From contig NZ_JAUOEL010000008.1 of assembly GCF_030540765.1 (NCBI RefSeq), positions 1 to 64,000 on the forward strand: DNA of 64,000 nt, in the 5' to 3' direction. The position numbers and the translations under genes are program-made. Of the stretch, positions 7,836 through 17,753 are shown one piece after another (positions within the stretch are counted from its first letter, which is position 1; the number at the start of each line of letters is the position of its first letter). The DNA comes from Flavivirga jejuensis. Lineage in GTDB: Bacteria; Bacteroidota; Bacteroidia; Flavobacteriales; Flavobacteriaceae. The notes beneath the pieces are model-generated. The model was not told the DNA's origin, did no database searches, and saw only the letters and a program-made list of their open reading frames with translations.

Positions 7836-9115
7836 TCATAGCTTTATTATTTTTTTATGCTATAGCATTAATTCTAGCAGTTAAACACCCTAATTATTTC
7901 TTAGTATATTATTTATTAGCTACTACCAAATTTTTAGGTTTTATAGATCCTTCATCATTTATTATTGGTGGCGTGGAAATTGGTTATTTCGGGCTTAATA
8001 TAATAGCGATTATAAGTGTGTTTTTTCAGAAAGGGTGGTATATAATGCCTAAAAAAACACAGTGGTTTATCTATTTTATACTATTAATGTTAGCATACGG
8101 TATTATTAAACCTTTCTTAGACAATAATTCTTCTTTGTATTTGTCATTCATGGCTAGTAAAGAAACATGGTTTTATTTTCTTTTTCTTTATATGATAGTA
8201 TATCGCGATAGAATAGATAATAAACAACTTTTAGGTTTCATTAAGTTTATAGGCATATATTTAAGTTTAATTTATATCATCGGAAAAATATCTTTGCAAT
8301 TTGTTCCGCCAGTCTACTATAACGAAAGTTACGTTCGTACTTTTTTTCCAACTTACATTAGTCTAACCATATTTATTTATGCCATTAAAATAAAATTTGA
8401 GACTATTAGAAGTATGAAAGACCGTGTTACAATCCTACTACTTTTTTTAGGCGTTTTTTTTGCAGCGCATCTTAGCTTAACTATTATGACATTTATTGGT
8501 TTTATTCTATATAAATACGTGTACGACAAAAGGCTCGAATTAAATAAATATATAGTTAGCCGATTTATTTTCATAACATTTATAATCACTTCAATAGCGT
8601 TAATATCGATAAGTGGTTTATATGAAAAAATAGTGGTTAATGTTGAAGCTATTATAACAGGAGAGGATACCTCGTTAAATGCGAGAGATATCTATAATGA
8701 ATTTAGATGGGAAGCCATAAACAAGCAAAAAAATCTAGGGTACGGTTTTATCCATCAATCATCGAGTTTTATGAAAGAAATAAAAATCTCAGGATCTAAT
8801 AGGTTTATGGAACGGTTTACCGTAATAGATTCTGGGTATGTAGATCTACTTATAAAATTTGGGTACATTGGCACTATACTATTAATTTTAGTATTGATTA
8901 TATATTATTCGCGAGGTTTTTTAAAATCATATAAAAACCCGTTATCTCTAGCTATGTCTATTTATTTAATGCAATATGTATTTATTAATTATACATGGTC
9001 GGTTTTCACTTTTGCACACGGTATCGTACCAGGAGTAATAGCTTTTCATTTTTTATTATCTAGCAATGAAGACAGCATAGAAAAGCAAGTAATAACCAAT
9101 AATATTATTATTTAA
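7832..9115 (+). CDS. O-antigen/exopolysaccharide polymerase-like membrane protein (Wzy-like)
   Basis: A polytopic membrane protein of about 427 residues with roughly ten transmembrane helices. A large non-membrane loop holds DTSLNARDIYNEFRWEAINK and GYGFIHQSSSFMKEIK (about residues 280-330), as in the O-antigen ligase/polymerase family, where this loop carries the active site. The predicted role is chain polymerisation of lipid-linked repeat units in the periplasm. I chose the ATG at 7832 because it overlaps the wzx stop codon as ATGA; an ATG 21 bases upstream (7811) would add seven residues. Wzy proteins are too divergent for a closer assignment. Confidence 0.75.
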   Translation: MIIALLFFYAIALILAVKHPNYFLVYYLLATTKFLGFIDPSSFIIGGVEIGYFGLNIIAIISVFFQKGWYIMPKKTQWFIYFILLMLAYGIIKPFLDNNSSLYLSFMASKETWFYFLFLYMIVYRDRIDNKQLLGFIKFIGIYLSLIYIIGKISLQFVPPVYYNESYVRTFFPTYISLTIFIYAIKIKFETIRSMKDRVTILLLFLGVFFAAHLSLTIMTFIGFILYKYVYDKRLELNKYIVSRFIFITFIITSIALISISGLYEKIVVNVEAIITGEDTSLNARDIYNEFRWEAINKQKNLGYGFIHQSSSFMKEIKISGSNRFMERFTVIDSGYVDLLIKFGYIGTILLILVLIIYYSRGFLKSYKNPLSLAMSIYLMQYVFINYTWSVFTFAHGIVPGVIAFHFLLSSNEDSIEKQVITNNIII

Positions 9116-10200
9116 TGGCTATAAAAATTCTTTACATATTACCATCATTCAATAAATTTGGAGGCACTCCCAAAAAAACATTAGATCTAATAAAACACGC
9201 TCCTAATGAATGTTATTTGTATGTATGGACAAATGCTTATGCTAAAGAATTTAAGGATGATTTTATTCAGTCTGGAGCAAAAATTTTTGTAGGCGATCAC
9301 AAAAGAAATATTTTAAAACACATTAGTAATTTATTAAAGATCATTGATACTTATAATATAGAAATTATTCAATCACAATTCTTTTTTGGTGAGTTATTAG
9401 CAGGAATTTTAAAAATATTAAGACCCAAAGTAAAATTGATTGTTGCTTTTGTTGGGTCATTATCACCTTCAGGGTACAGAAAAAAACTTTTAAATATATT
9501 ATATAATAAAGTTGATACTTTTATATACATATCGGAATATGTAAAAACTGAAAAAATAAAAATATACCCTAAACTAAAACATTCTAAAGGGCTTGTAATT
9601 TACAATGGCACAAATAAACCCAATAGTATAAAACATAATATTCTAAATAAAGAACAAGGCACTATAAATATACTTTGCGTTTCGGGTTTATCTAAAATTA
9701 AAAATGTACAAGTATTAATAGATTGTATGGTAATTCTCTTAGAAAAAAATTACGATCAGATTCAATTTTTGATCGCTGGAGATGGTCCTGAAAAAGAAAA
9801 CTTTGAAAAACAGCTATTAGAAAAACATTTGAGTAAAAACTTTAAACTTCTAGGCTATCAAAAAAATATTGGGGATTTATATAATAGAACAAACATTTTT
9901 GCGCACCCATGTTATGTTGAAGGTTTTGGAATTGCTGTAGCAGAAGCTATGGTAGAAGAAAAGCCCATTATAGTTTCTAATGCTGGTGCACTCCCTGAGC
10001 TTATTAAAAACAATGAAACAGGTCTTTTGGTAAATGCATTTGATGCACAACAATGGGCAGATGCTATAATAAAGCTTATAGAAAATCCTGATTTAGCAAA
10101 CAAACTTGCTAAAAATGCCAAACTTTATGCAGAAACTCAATTTTCGGTAAAACGATTTGTTGAAGATTATAATAAACTCTATAAAAATCTGATGAACTAA
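9115..10200 (+). CDS. Glycosyltransferase family 4 (GT-B)
   Basis: A 361-residue cytosolic glycosyltransferase of the two-domain GT-B fold. The N-terminal domain opens with ILYILPSFNKFGGTPKKTLD (acceptor side, glycine loop). The C-terminal domain carries FLIAGDGPEKENFEKQL, then EGFGIAVAEAM, the GT4 EX7E motif that contacts the donor nucleotide sugar, and the SNAGALPELI donor loop. It transfers a sugar to the lipid-linked repeat unit; donor and linkage cannot be read from sequence. The start overlaps the stop of the polymerase gene (TAATG), so the two are co-translated. Confidence 0.85.
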   Translation: MAIKILYILPSFNKFGGTPKKTLDLIKHAPNECYLYVWTNAYAKEFKDDFIQSGAKIFVGDHKRNILKHISNLLKIIDTYNIEIIQSQFFFGELLAGILKILRPKVKLIVAFVGSLSPSGYRKKLLNILYNKVDTFIYISEYVKTEKIKIYPKLKHSKGLVIYNGTNKPNSIKHNILNKEQGTINILCVSGLSKIKNVQVLIDCMVILLEKNYDQIQFLIAGDGPEKENFEKQLLEKHLSKNFKLLGYQKNIGDLYNRTNIFAHPCYVEGFGIAVAEAMVEEKPIIVSNAGALPELIKNNETGLLVNAFDAQQWADAIIKLIENPDLANKLAKNAKLYAETQFSVKRFVEDYNKLYKNLMN

Positions 10201-10202
10201 AT

Positions 10203-11315
10203 ATGAAAGTTGTTGTTTTACATCCGCCATTATACCCAATTAACCATAAATTCTTTAATGAGTTGGGTAAGCATTTAGAATTAGTAGTTTATAGTTTTGG
10301 AAATCAACCAGGATTACATAGTCAATGGAAAGTCGAAAATTTCATTGATGATAATATGACTTACAACTTGAAAATAATAAAAGGTAAAACAAACTTAAAG
10401 CGTTTTGCTGTTTCTTATCGCACGCAATTAAACCCAAGTTTTTTGTTTCAAATAAAAAAAGAAAATCCAGATATAGTAGTTAGTGTTGCGTTTTGGTTTC
10501 CTAGTTTGTATATCGCTTTCTTTAAATCTTTTTTTAAATGCAAACTTCTAATACTTACAGATGCAATAAAACAAACCGAAACGAATAATTCTGTAATTCG
10601 AAATACTTTGAGAAATTTTATAGCAAGAAAAACCACTGCTTTTATTGCTTCTTCAGACTTAACGGTTACATACTTGAAAGAACGTTTTCCTAATGTTGAT
10701 ATTAAAAAATCAGTACAAACAATTGATGTTATTGAATGGAAAAATAGTATTGAAAAATTAGAAAGTAAATCTAAACTTAAAGAAGCATTAGGATTTTCAA
10801 AAGACAAAACTGTCTTGTTAAGTGTTAGTAATTACATCCCTTTAAAAAACTTAGAAAAACTTATAGATGAAGTTATATTGATGCCTAATTGTGAACTGTA
10901 TCTAATCGGTAAAGGCGATTTAAAAGATTCTTATGAAGCAAAGATCAAAGATCATAAAGTATCAGATAGAATAAGACTTGTTGGTCGCAAAGAAGGAGTA
11001 GAATTAAAAAAATATTATAAAGCATCAGACATTTTTGTATTTCCATCAAATAGAGACACATTTGGTTATGTCGTTATAGAAGCATTAGCTTCTGGACTCC
11101 CAGTTATATGCTCTGAAAATGCAGGAGCATCATCAATTATTGAAAACACTAAGAATGGTTATGTATTACACCCACAAGAAGATTTTACTAACTGTATAAA
11201 TGACACGATAAATAACCTGGAAAAAATGTCATTATATGCTCTAAATTCGGTATCAAAATACACCATTGAGAATAAGGCTAAAGACTTTTTTAAAACATTA
11301 ACAAACATCAATTAA
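10203..11315 (+). CDS. Glycosyltransferase family 4 (GT-B)
   Basis: A 370-residue GT-B enzyme. [20 protein letters not shown] is the N-terminal strand-loop; [20 protein letters not shown] begins the donor domain; [20 protein letters not shown] holds the EX7E-like element, with Asp in place of the first Glu. That replacement occurs in some GT4 members. It starts three bases after the preceding glycosyltransferase and is followed two bases later by an acetyltransferase, so the three probably build and decorate one repeat unit. Confidence 0.82.
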   Translation: MKVVVLHPPLYPINHKFFNELGKHLELVVYSFGNQPGLHSQWKVENFIDDNMTYNLKIIKGKTNLKRFAVSYRTQLNPSFLFQIKKENPDIVVSVAFWFPSLYIAFFKSFFKCKLLILTDAIKQTETNNSVIRNTLRNFIARKTTAFIASSDLTVTYLKERFPNVDIKKSVQTIDVIEWKNSIEKLESKSKLKEALGFSKDKTVLLSVSNYIPLKNLEKLIDEVILMPNCELYLIGKGDLKDSYEAKIKDHKVSDRIRLVGRKEGVELKKYYKASDIFVFPSNRDTFGYVVIEALASGLPVICSENAGASSIIENTKNGYVLHPQEDFTNCINDTINNLEKMSLYALNSVSKYTIENKAKDFFKTLTNIN

Positions 11316-11316
11316 A

Positions 11317-11832
11317 ATGAGAAAAATCTACTTGTTTTTTTATTATGCTATAGCGCAACATTTACCTATGCAACCTTTCCCTGGATATAAATTATTTTAC
11401 GGGGTTAGACGTTTTTTAGTTAAACGAATAGTAAAAAAATGTGGAGATAACATATTCGTAAAAGATCATTGTTACTTTGGAAATGGGGAACGGTTAACTA
11501 TTGGAAATAGAACACAATTAGGTCAAAACGCAAAATTAGGAGGAGAAATTATTTTAGGAGACGATATACTAATGGGACCCGATATTGTAATAATGGCTAC
11601 AGCCCATGCCTATGATAGAATAGATATCCCTATAAACCAACAAGGAGCAGCTAAAGAGGAGCCAGTAAAAATTGGTAATGATGTTTGGATTGGAACTCGA
11701 GCCATTATTATGCCAGGAGTAGAAATAGGGAATCATTGTATTATCGCATCAGGCGCTATAGTAACCAAATCGTTTCCAGACTATTGTATAATTGGTGGAG
11801 TCCCTGCAAAAGTTATAAAAATGAGAAGCTAA
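11317..11832 (+). CDS. Acyltransferase with left-handed beta-helix (WcaF/LacA type)
   Basis: A 171-residue hexapeptide-repeat acetyltransferase. From about residue 60 the sequence shows successive [LIV]-G-x-x turns ([54 protein letters not shown]), ending in the family's GGVPAKVIK. The catalytic His is expected in ATAHAYDR (about residue 95), as in maltose and galactoside O-acetyltransferases. It should transfer acetyl from acetyl-CoA onto a sugar of the exopolysaccharide. It lies in the same transcription unit as the flanking glycosyltransferase and kinase-like genes, with two-base spacing on each side. Confidence 0.85.
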   Translation: MRKIYLFFYYAIAQHLPMQPFPGYKLFYGVRRFLVKRIVKKCGDNIFVKDHCYFGNGERLTIGNRTQLGQNAKLGGEIILGDDILMGPDIVIMATAHAYDRIDIPINQQGAAKEEPVKIGNDVWIGTRAIIMPGVEIGNHCIIASGAIVTKSFPDYCIIGGVPAKVIKMRS

Positions 11833-11834
11833 AA

Positions 11835-13088
11835 ATGATTCATAAACTCTTTAAATATTTACATAAGGAATCTATAGATTATACTATCATTAATGGTTAT
11901 AAATCATTATTTGAAAAAACGAATACTTCCGAAGATGTCGATATACTATTTAAAAAAGAAGATTTCCTTAAAATAGAACACATTTTGAAGGGGTTTTGTA
12001 AATTAAATGACTTCAAGATCGTTCAAATTTATCATCAAGAAGTTTATGCAAAAAACATTTTTATTTTCGATCCTAACACAACCAAAATATTAAACTTAGA
12101 TACCTACGGTAAACTTCAAAGAAAGCACACCGCTTTTTTTACGGAAACTGAAATTTTCAAAAACTTTTCTACCTATAAAGGCATAAATATACTAGCTACA
12201 CATCAAGAATTTCTTCACTATTTATTGAAGAAAATTGATAAAAATGAGATTACAGATACCGTTTTTAATTATTTACAAATGCTTTTCTTTAAAGAAGAAG
12301 CACTTTGTAAAAAAATGCTTAAACAATGTTTTAAAAATCATTCAGATAGTGTTATTAAAGCGTTACAAAGCAAAAACAAAAGTAAACTTTTAGAAAGCAT
12401 AGAGACTCTAAGAAAAGATATCGTTAGTAATCCTAAAATACCTCTAAACGATAGATTTAAAGACAAACTAAGAATTCTTAAACGCATTATAAAGCCAACA
12501 GGAATCACCATTTCTTTTTTAGGGCCAGATGGCTCAGGAAAATCAACAATAATAGATGGATTAACACATAAAACCTTGCCTTTTAGAAAAACAACTTACT
12601 TTCATTTAAAGCCAATTATAACTAATAATAAAAGTATAGCAACCGTTAACCCTCATGAGTGCGCACCATATTCTAAATTAAAATCGTATGTTAAGCTCTT
12701 ATTTTTTGTATATCAATATAATTTAGGCTGGTTAAAAAACATATACCTTTTAAAAATCAAATCAACATTAGTTATCTTCGATAGGTATTATGACGATTTA
12801 ATTGTAGATAAAAAACGATACCGATATGGAGGTTCTAAAAGAGTGGCAAAATTAATACGCTTTTTTATACGTAAACCAGAACTTTATTTTATTCTTACCA
12901 CAAACGCTGATGTTATTTATAATAGAAAACAAGAAGTTGAATTTAGTGAGTTGCAAGCACAGATTAAAAATTATAAAGCACTAACAAATGGGAAACAGTA
13001 TTATCATATTGACGTAAATAGATCGCCAGACAGTATTGTAAAAGACGTTTATTCTATCCTAATGAAAAAAATGAATGAGAGATATTAG
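11835..13088 (+). CDS. Two-domain protein: nucleotidyltransferase-like N-terminus, thymidylate-kinase-like C-terminus
   Basis: A 417-residue protein. Residues about 1-90 resemble the nucleotidyltransferase fold, with an Asp pair in NTSEDVDILFKKEDFLKIE. From about residue 225 comes a P-loop kinase domain: SFLGPDGSGKSTIIDGLT (Walker A, about 229-237), VIFDRYYDDLIV (DR-containing loop of thymidylate kinases) and a C-terminal lid-like RKQEVEFSELQAQIKNYKAL. True thymidylate kinases are about 210 residues and stand alone, so this is not tmk. Similar fusions occur in polysaccharide clusters and may phosphorylate a sugar or lipid; the substrate is unknown. A longer open frame runs upstream to 11685, but it overlaps the acetyltransferase, and the ATG at 11835 gives the natural start. 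Confidence 0.7.
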   Translation: MIHKLFKYLHKESIDYTIINGYKSLFEKTNTSEDVDILFKKEDFLKIEHILKGFCKLNDFKIVQIYHQEVYAKNIFIFDPNTTKILNLDTYGKLQRKHTAFFTETEIFKNFSTYKGINILATHQEFLHYLLKKIDKNEITDTVFNYLQMLFFKEEALCKKMLKQCFKNHSDSVIKALQSKNKSKLLESIETLRKDIVSNPKIPLNDRFKDKLRILKRIIKPTGITISFLGPDGSGKSTIIDGLTHKTLPFRKTTYFHLKPIITNNKSIATVNPHECAPYSKLKSYVKLLFFVYQYNLGWLKNIYLLKIKSTLVIFDRYYDDLIVDKKRYRYGGSKRVAKLIRFFIRKPELYFILTTNADVIYNRKQEVEFSELQAQIKNYKALTNGKQYYHIDVNRSPDSIVKDVYSILMKKMNERY

Positions 13089-14079
13089 CTTTTTTTCAGA
13101 AGATACATACTTGTATCTACCAAATACAAAACATCCAAAAGTAATTTTAGCTGTTAGCGATGCTAAAACCTCTCAAAATGCATATAAACTATATAACCCC
13201 TTCTCTTTTAAAGCTAAAGTTTTAAAAAAAATTAGTCAGTTTTTATTTGTCAACTTTAACAAATTGACACTTAGTTTAGTTAAAACAAAATCGCATCAAA
13301 AATCAGATTTTATTAAACATTTAGAAAATAAATTAAATACCAAATTTAGCATTTCTGTTTATCATGCAACCGATAAAGATAAAGTAGTTTTACAATTACA
13401 ATCAAATAAAAGAGTATATGGATATTTAAAATTTCCATTAAATAAAGTGGGTATAGACAATATAAATAATGAAAAAAAAGCCATTACATTACTTTCTAAA
13501 AAAAACATTATAAAATCATTTATTTTAGAAGATACCTACAATAGTATCCCCTATTTTATTTTATCGGAATTAAAAGGAGACATTGAAAATTTAGCAGATA
13601 AAGCTATTGAAACATTGATTTTTAAGTTAAAAAAGGAAAATACCTTTCAGTTAATTGATCATCAAAGAATAAAAGACTTGTATGCAGATATTGAAACTTT
13701 ACAATTAAAATCATATAAATCAAAAATAGATCGTATAGTAAAACGTTCAACCATTCATTACCATGAAGCTTTTGAGCATGGCGATTTTACGCCTTGGAAT
13801 ATTGTTAAAACGAATGAAGGTATAATACCTTTTGATTTTGAATTTTTTGTTGAAAACGGTATCGAATATTTCGATTTAATAAAATATCACTTTCAAGTAG
13901 GAAGACTTCTTAAAAAGAAAAACCCAAAAGAACTTGCTCTCTATATATTCAATAAAATAAATAATATTGAAGTAAAAGATATAGTATCTCTATTCCTAAT
14001 AAAAGAAATTATTAGATTAAAAAAAATAGGTCAAACCTATCAATTTCATGATAACATGTTAAACCATATTTGTGAATAA
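13075..14079 (+). CDS. Aminoglycoside/choline-phosphotransferase-like kinase
   Basis: A 334-residue protein whose C-terminal half carries the APH/choline-kinase signature. HGDFTPWNIV (about residue 234: the catalytic Asp and Mg-binding Asn of HxDxxxxN, with G in the second position) is followed by IPFDFEFFVENGIEYFDLIKY (DFE, the second Mg-binding Asp). The N-terminal lobe has RVYGYLKFPLNKVGIDNINNEKK, a candidate nucleotide-binding Lys. In exopolysaccharide loci such kinases may phosphorylate a sugar or an alcohol such as choline or glycerol; the target is not known. It overlaps the previous gene by 14 bases and the next by 8, showing tight coupling. Confidence 0.75.
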   Translation: MRDISFFSEDTYLYLPNTKHPKVILAVSDAKTSQNAYKLYNPFSFKAKVLKKISQFLFVNFNKLTLSLVKTKSHQKSDFIKHLENKLNTKFSISVYHATDKDKVVLQLQSNKRVYGYLKFPLNKVGIDNINNEKKAITLLSKKNIIKSFILEDTYNSIPYFILSELKGDIENLADKAIETLIFKLKKENTFQLIDHQRIKDLYADIETLQLKSYKSKIDRIVKRSTIHYHEAFEHGDFTPWNIVKTNEGIIPFDFEFFVENGIEYFDLIKYHFQVGRLLKKKNPKELALYIFNKINNIEVKDIVSLFLIKEIIRLKKIGQTYQFHDNMLNHICE

Positions 14080-15304
14080 ACGCCTAAAAATACTTGTTTC
14101 GTGCTATGCGTGTAGCCCCTATAGAGGTTCTGAACCTGGTATGGGTTGGAGTTTTATAAAAGAACTAAGCCATCATCACGAAGTTCATGTTATTACTGAA
14201 AAAGAAAAATGGCAAAAGGACATTCAAGACTATATAAAAGAAAAAAAAATAACCAATAGTCATTTTTATTTCATTCGAAAAAAAAGAAACAGAACATTAA
14301 GAAAAATATGGCCTCCCTCCTATTATTGGTTTTATAAAGCATGGCAAAAAAAAGCATATCGTTTAGCAAAACAATTAGATGCAAAGGAAAATTTTGATAT
14401 TATACATCAATTAAACATGGTTGGTTACAGAGAACCTGGTTATCTCTGGAAAATAGAAAAACCATTTGTTTGGGGACCTATTGGTGGCACTCAAAATGTA
14501 CCGTGGCATTTATTTTCTGTATTAAATAGGCATGGTAAACTATTTTATGGAGGACGAAATATTATCAACACAATTCAGAAGTCTTTTTTAAAACGACCAC
14601 GATTAGCAGCAAAAAAGAAAGTATCAGCACTAATAGCTGCGACACCAGATATTCAAAAAGACATTCTGAAATTATGGAAAAAGTCATCAGAAATTATAAC
14701 AGAAGTTGGAACTAATGGGTCTTTAGATATTAAGATAAATGATAGGCAAGAAAAGGAAGCATTACAAATAGTTTGGTCGGGACAGCATACCTCTGGAAAA
14801 GCATTGAATATTTTACTAAGAAGTTTGGTGTTATTAGATACTAAAATTAATTGGCAATTGCACGTTTTAGGTATTGGAAAGGAAACCGACAATTGGAAAT
14901 CTCTAGCCAAAAAATTAAATATTTCTAGACATTGTAAATGGCATGGATGGGTTCAAAAAAATGATGGTTTAAATATTATGCAAAAAGGTCATTTATTATG
15001 CATTACCAGCTTAAAAGACCTAACTTCTACCATTACTCTTGAAGCTATTTCGTTAGGTTTGCCAATAGTTTGTTTAGACCATTGCGGTTTTTCGTTTGTA
15101 GTGAATAAAAGTTGCGGCATAAAAATTGAATTGGGCAACATCAATAATATTTATAATGATTTCAAAGAAGCTATCGAATTACTTTATAAAGATGAAAATT
15201 TAAGAAAACAATTAGCTATTGGCGCTTTAAATAGATCTAAAGATTTTTCTTGGAAACAAAAAATCAAAAAACTAAATACCATTTACTCAAACTTACTTGA
15301 ATGA
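14072..15304 (+). CDS. Glycosyltransferase family 4 (GT-B)
   Basis: A 410-residue GT-B glycosyltransferase. It opens with the family-like ILVSCYACSPYRGSEPGMGW loop and has FVWGPIGGTQNVPW in the mid-region. Its donor domain includes LQIVWSGQHTSGKALNILLR and the segment STITLEAISLGLPIVCLDHC, which takes the EX7E position. The GTG start at 14072 overlaps the end of the kinase-like gene. It transfers a hexose or hexosamine to the growing repeat unit in the cytoplasm. Confidence 0.8.
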   Translation: MNKRLKILVSCYACSPYRGSEPGMGWSFIKELSHHHEVHVITEKEKWQKDIQDYIKEKKITNSHFYFIRKKRNRTLRKIWPPSYYWFYKAWQKKAYRLAKQLDAKENFDIIHQLNMVGYREPGYLWKIEKPFVWGPIGGTQNVPWHLFSVLNRHGKLFYGGRNIINTIQKSFLKRPRLAAKKKVSALIAATPDIQKDILKLWKKSSEIITEVGTNGSLDIKINDRQEKEALQIVWSGQHTSGKALNILLRSLVLLDTKINWQLHVLGIGKETDNWKSLAKKLNISRHCKWHGWVQKNDGLNIMQKGHLLCITSLKDLTSTITLEAISLGLPIVCLDHCGFSFVVNKSCGIKIELGNINNIYNDFKEAIELLYKDENLRKQLAIGALNRSKDFSWKQKIKKLNTIYSNLLE

Positions 15305-16467
15305 AGATACTTATCATTCATAATAAATATGGAAAATACAGTGGCGAAGAGGCTGTTGTTGATGCCCAGATAGATCTTTTAAAATCTAATAACCATCAAG
15401 TTATTACTTATTTTAGAAGTAGTGAAGAATTAGAAAATCAAGCCAATGGTAAAATCAAAGCTTTTTTTTCGGCATTTCATAATTCTAAAGTAATACACGA
15501 TATCAAAAAATTAATATATAAGGAGGCACCAGACCTTGTTCATATTCATAATCTTTATCCAATCATATCGCCTGCAATCTTACCAGAGATTAAAAAGATT
15601 GGAATTCCTATAGTTATGACTGTACATAATTACAGATTACTTTGCCCTAACGGTTTATTTTATACTAATGGAACTATTTGTGAAAAATGTACAGGTTTGG
15701 GTAAAGAATTAAATTGTATTACTAATAACTGCGAAGGGTCTATTTTTAAAAGTACAGGTTATGCTTTTAGAAATATGTGGGCAAGAAGAAAAAAATATTA
15801 TATAGATAATGTTGATGCCTATTTATGTTTAACAAGCTTTCAAAAAAACAAACTTATAGCAAATCAATTTGAAGCAAATAAGTGTTTTGTAATCCCCAAC
15901 ATATACAGCAAAACACTTATCGATATAGATTATAATATTAATGAGCGCAACTATATTGCTTTTGCTGGGCGTATAAGTCCAGAAAAAGGAATCCCCATTT
16001 TATTGGCAGCAGCAAAAAAATTGCCACACATTAATTTTCAAATGGCTGGTTTAATGCGAAAAGGATATCAAAAAGAATTAGAAATTCCCTTTAATGTTAA
16101 ATTAAGAGGAATGTTAAACGCTGATGAAATGAAAGTGTTTTATTCTAAGGCTAGATTATATTTACATACAAGCGTATGTTATGAAGGGTTTCCTATGGTA
16201 TTTCCAGAAGCTATGGCTTATAAACTCCCCATAATAGCTCCAAGAATGGCTGGCTATCCTGAAATTGCAGAAGATGGTTATAATGGTATCTTATTTGAAC
16301 CAAAGAATGTAGAAGATCTTGCCAAAGTACTTTCTAACATTTGGGACGATAATAACAAGTTAAAACGACTAGGTTCAAATGGCTATAGTATGGTAAAAGA
16401 AAAATATAGTGTTAATGCTTATTATGAATCTTTATTATTTGTATATAATTTAATTCTTAAATTATAA
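15301..16467 (+). CDS. Glycosyltransferase family 4 with Cys-rich insert
   Basis: A 388-residue GT-B enzyme. The N-terminal NKYGKYSGEEAVVDAQIDLL and VMTVHNYRLLCPNGLFYTNG are strongly typical of a bacterial GT4 subgroup. It also carries a cysteine cluster (CPNG, CEKC, LNCI, NNC, residues about 116-146) often seen in that subgroup and possibly metal binding. The donor domain shows IAFAGRISPEKGIPILLAAA and EGFPMVFPEAMAYKLPIIAP (EX7E). Its ATG overlaps the previous stop (TGAATGA). It ends the first transcription unit of the locus, being followed by a hairpin at 16468. Confidence 0.85.
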   Translation: MKILIIHNKYGKYSGEEAVVDAQIDLLKSNNHQVITYFRSSEELENQANGKIKAFFSAFHNSKVIHDIKKLIYKEAPDLVHIHNLYPIISPAILPEIKKIGIPIVMTVHNYRLLCPNGLFYTNGTICEKCTGLGKELNCITNNCEGSIFKSTGYAFRNMWARRKKYYIDNVDAYLCLTSFQKNKLIANQFEANKCFVIPNIYSKTLIDIDYNINERNYIAFAGRISPEKGIPILLAAAKKLPHINFQMAGLMRKGYQKELEIPFNVKLRGMLNADEMKVFYSKARLYLHTSVCYEGFPMVFPEAMAYKLPIIAPRMAGYPEIAEDGYNGILFEPKNVEDLAKVLSNIWDDNNKLKRLGSNGYSMVKEKYSVNAYYESLLFVYNLILKL

Positions 16468-16492
16468 AAAATCACTTATCAAAGTGATTTTA
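16468..16492 (+). terminator. Stem-loop terminator after the glycosyltransferase operon
   Basis: AATCACTT and AAGTGATT pair around an ATCA loop, followed by TTAACTTT. It lies directly after the stop codon of the last glycosyltransferase. The T-tract is interrupted, so termination may be partial. The rest of the gap to 16794 is AT-rich and holds the candidate motif at 16748-16771 and no other gene that I see. Confidence 0.55.
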
Positions 16493-16747
16493 ACTTTACG
16501 ATATTACAGTAGCTTTATTAAAATTAAATTTTAAAACAGTGTCTTTCTGGAATTAATTTATGCAAGAAATCACATCTAAAACACTATTCAGATATTAAAT
16601 ATCATAAACTTTATGTTCTAATAAAACAGTATTATTAATTAAAAATAGTACGCTAAAAGCTACTTAAGTAGTAGGTATTTATTTTCTTATAAGTAGTCTT
16701 AACTTTATTTAAAAAGTGAGTTTTTTTTCTAAATTATATGCATTTTG

Positions 16748-16771
16748 TCGGATTTTATTGTATTTTAGCGG
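16748..16771. promoter_or_regulatory. Candidate regulatory motif shared with the adhesin promoter
   Basis: TCGGATTTTATTGTATTT followed by TAGCGG lies 24 bases before the wecG/tagA-like start. A close relative, TCGTATTTTATTGCATTT then AATCG, occurs 100 bases before the giant adhesin gene (22616-22638), and a weaker form TCAGATTTTATAGCATTT at 22385-22402. The repeated presence upstream of two envelope units suggests a shared operator or promoter; this is an observation, not a known motif. Confidence 0.4.
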
Positions 16772-16794
16772 AATAATCCCAAATTACAACCATT

Positions 16795-17724
16795 ATGTAC
16801 CAACCTTTTAATTCTCTTATATGGATAAATAATAATGTTTTTTTTTCCATTATTATTCTTTTTGTTACAGCAATAATTCTGTATAAAATGACTCCTATTG
16901 TTGTTAAACTATTTAACTTAAAATCATCAATAAATAATTCTAAAAATACGCCTTTTAAAAGTATCGTCGAATTAGATTTAGAATCTGTAGATTTAAAAAC
17001 TATGGGGTTAAGAAACATTCTTAAAAACTACATCTTTTCATCAGACCTTAAAGATATAGACCTTAATAAAAGACAAATCATAAATACTATAAACCCACAT
17101 TCCTATTGTGTTTCAAAAAAAGATTTATCATTTAAAAAAGCACTTATAAATAGTGATGTTTTATTACCAGATGGGTTTGGAATTGTTTTAGCAACAAAAG
17201 TATTATTTGGAAAACATATAAAAAAAATTGCAGGAGCAGATATACATGCTCACCTATTAAAGTATGCTAATTTAAATAAAAAGAAAGTGTTTTATCTAGG
17301 AGCATCTCAAAACACTTTAAAATTAATAACAAAAAGATTAAAGAAAGAGTATCCTAATATTCAAGTGGCTAGCTACTCACCTCCATATAAATTGGAATTT
17401 AACAGTAAAGATTCAAAACAAATGATTGATAAGGTCAATACATTTAACCCAGACATATTATTTGTAGGGATGACAGCACCAAAACAAGAAAAGTGGGTAC
17501 AAATAAACAAACATAGCCTTTGCCCTAAAACCATTGTTTCTATAGGTGCCGTTTTTGATTTCTATGCAGGAACTGTAAAACGATCTAATTCATTTTGGAT
17601 TAATCTAGGTTTAGAGTGGCTTCCTAGATTAATTAAAGAACCCAAACGATTATGGCGAAGAAATTTTATTTCAACCCCTCTATTTCTTATAAGCTTAGGA
17701 AAAGCAAAACTTAATTTAAGTTAA
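16795..17724 (+). CDS. WecG/TagA/CpsF family glycosyltransferase (GT26)
   Basis: A 309-residue protein: an N-terminal membrane segment (FFSIIILFVTAIILYKMTPI, residues 18-38), then the GT26 domain. Key family signatures are LLPDGFGIVLATKVLFG (donor-binding Asp), KIAGADIHAHLLKYA, KKVFYLGASQNTL, DILFVGMTAPKQEKWVQINK, IGAVFDFYAGTVKRS and WLPRLIKEPKRLWRR. Members transfer ManNAc, glucose or ManNAcA onto undecaprenyl-PP-GlcNAc, so with the next gene it could add the second sugar of the lipid-linked unit. The N-terminal anchor is longer than usual for the family. Confidence 0.88.
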   Translation: MYQPFNSLIWINNNVFFSIIILFVTAIILYKMTPIVVKLFNLKSSINNSKNTPFKSIVELDLESVDLKTMGLRNILKNYIFSSDLKDIDLNKRQIINTINPHSYCVSKKDLSFKKALINSDVLLPDGFGIVLATKVLFGKHIKKIAGADIHAHLLKYANLNKKKVFYLGASQNTLKLITKRLKKEYPNIQVASYSPPYKLEFNSKDSKQMIDKVNTFNPDILFVGMTAPKQEKWVQINKHSLCPKTIVSIGAVFDFYAGTVKRSNSFWINLGLEWLPRLIKEPKRLWRRNFISTPLFLISLGKAKLNLS

Positions 17725-17753
17725 AGACATTTTTTTAACCCAAACCTACAATT

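Noticed and set aside
11685-11834. Upstream extension of the kinase-fusion gene
   Set aside because: The open frame runs through the 3' end of the acetyltransferase; the ATG at 11835, three bases after its stop, starts a sensible protein.
11835-13088. Assignment as thymidylate kinase (tmk)
   Set aside because: The P-loop domain is fused to another domain, is within a polysaccharide operon, and the protein is twice the normal length.
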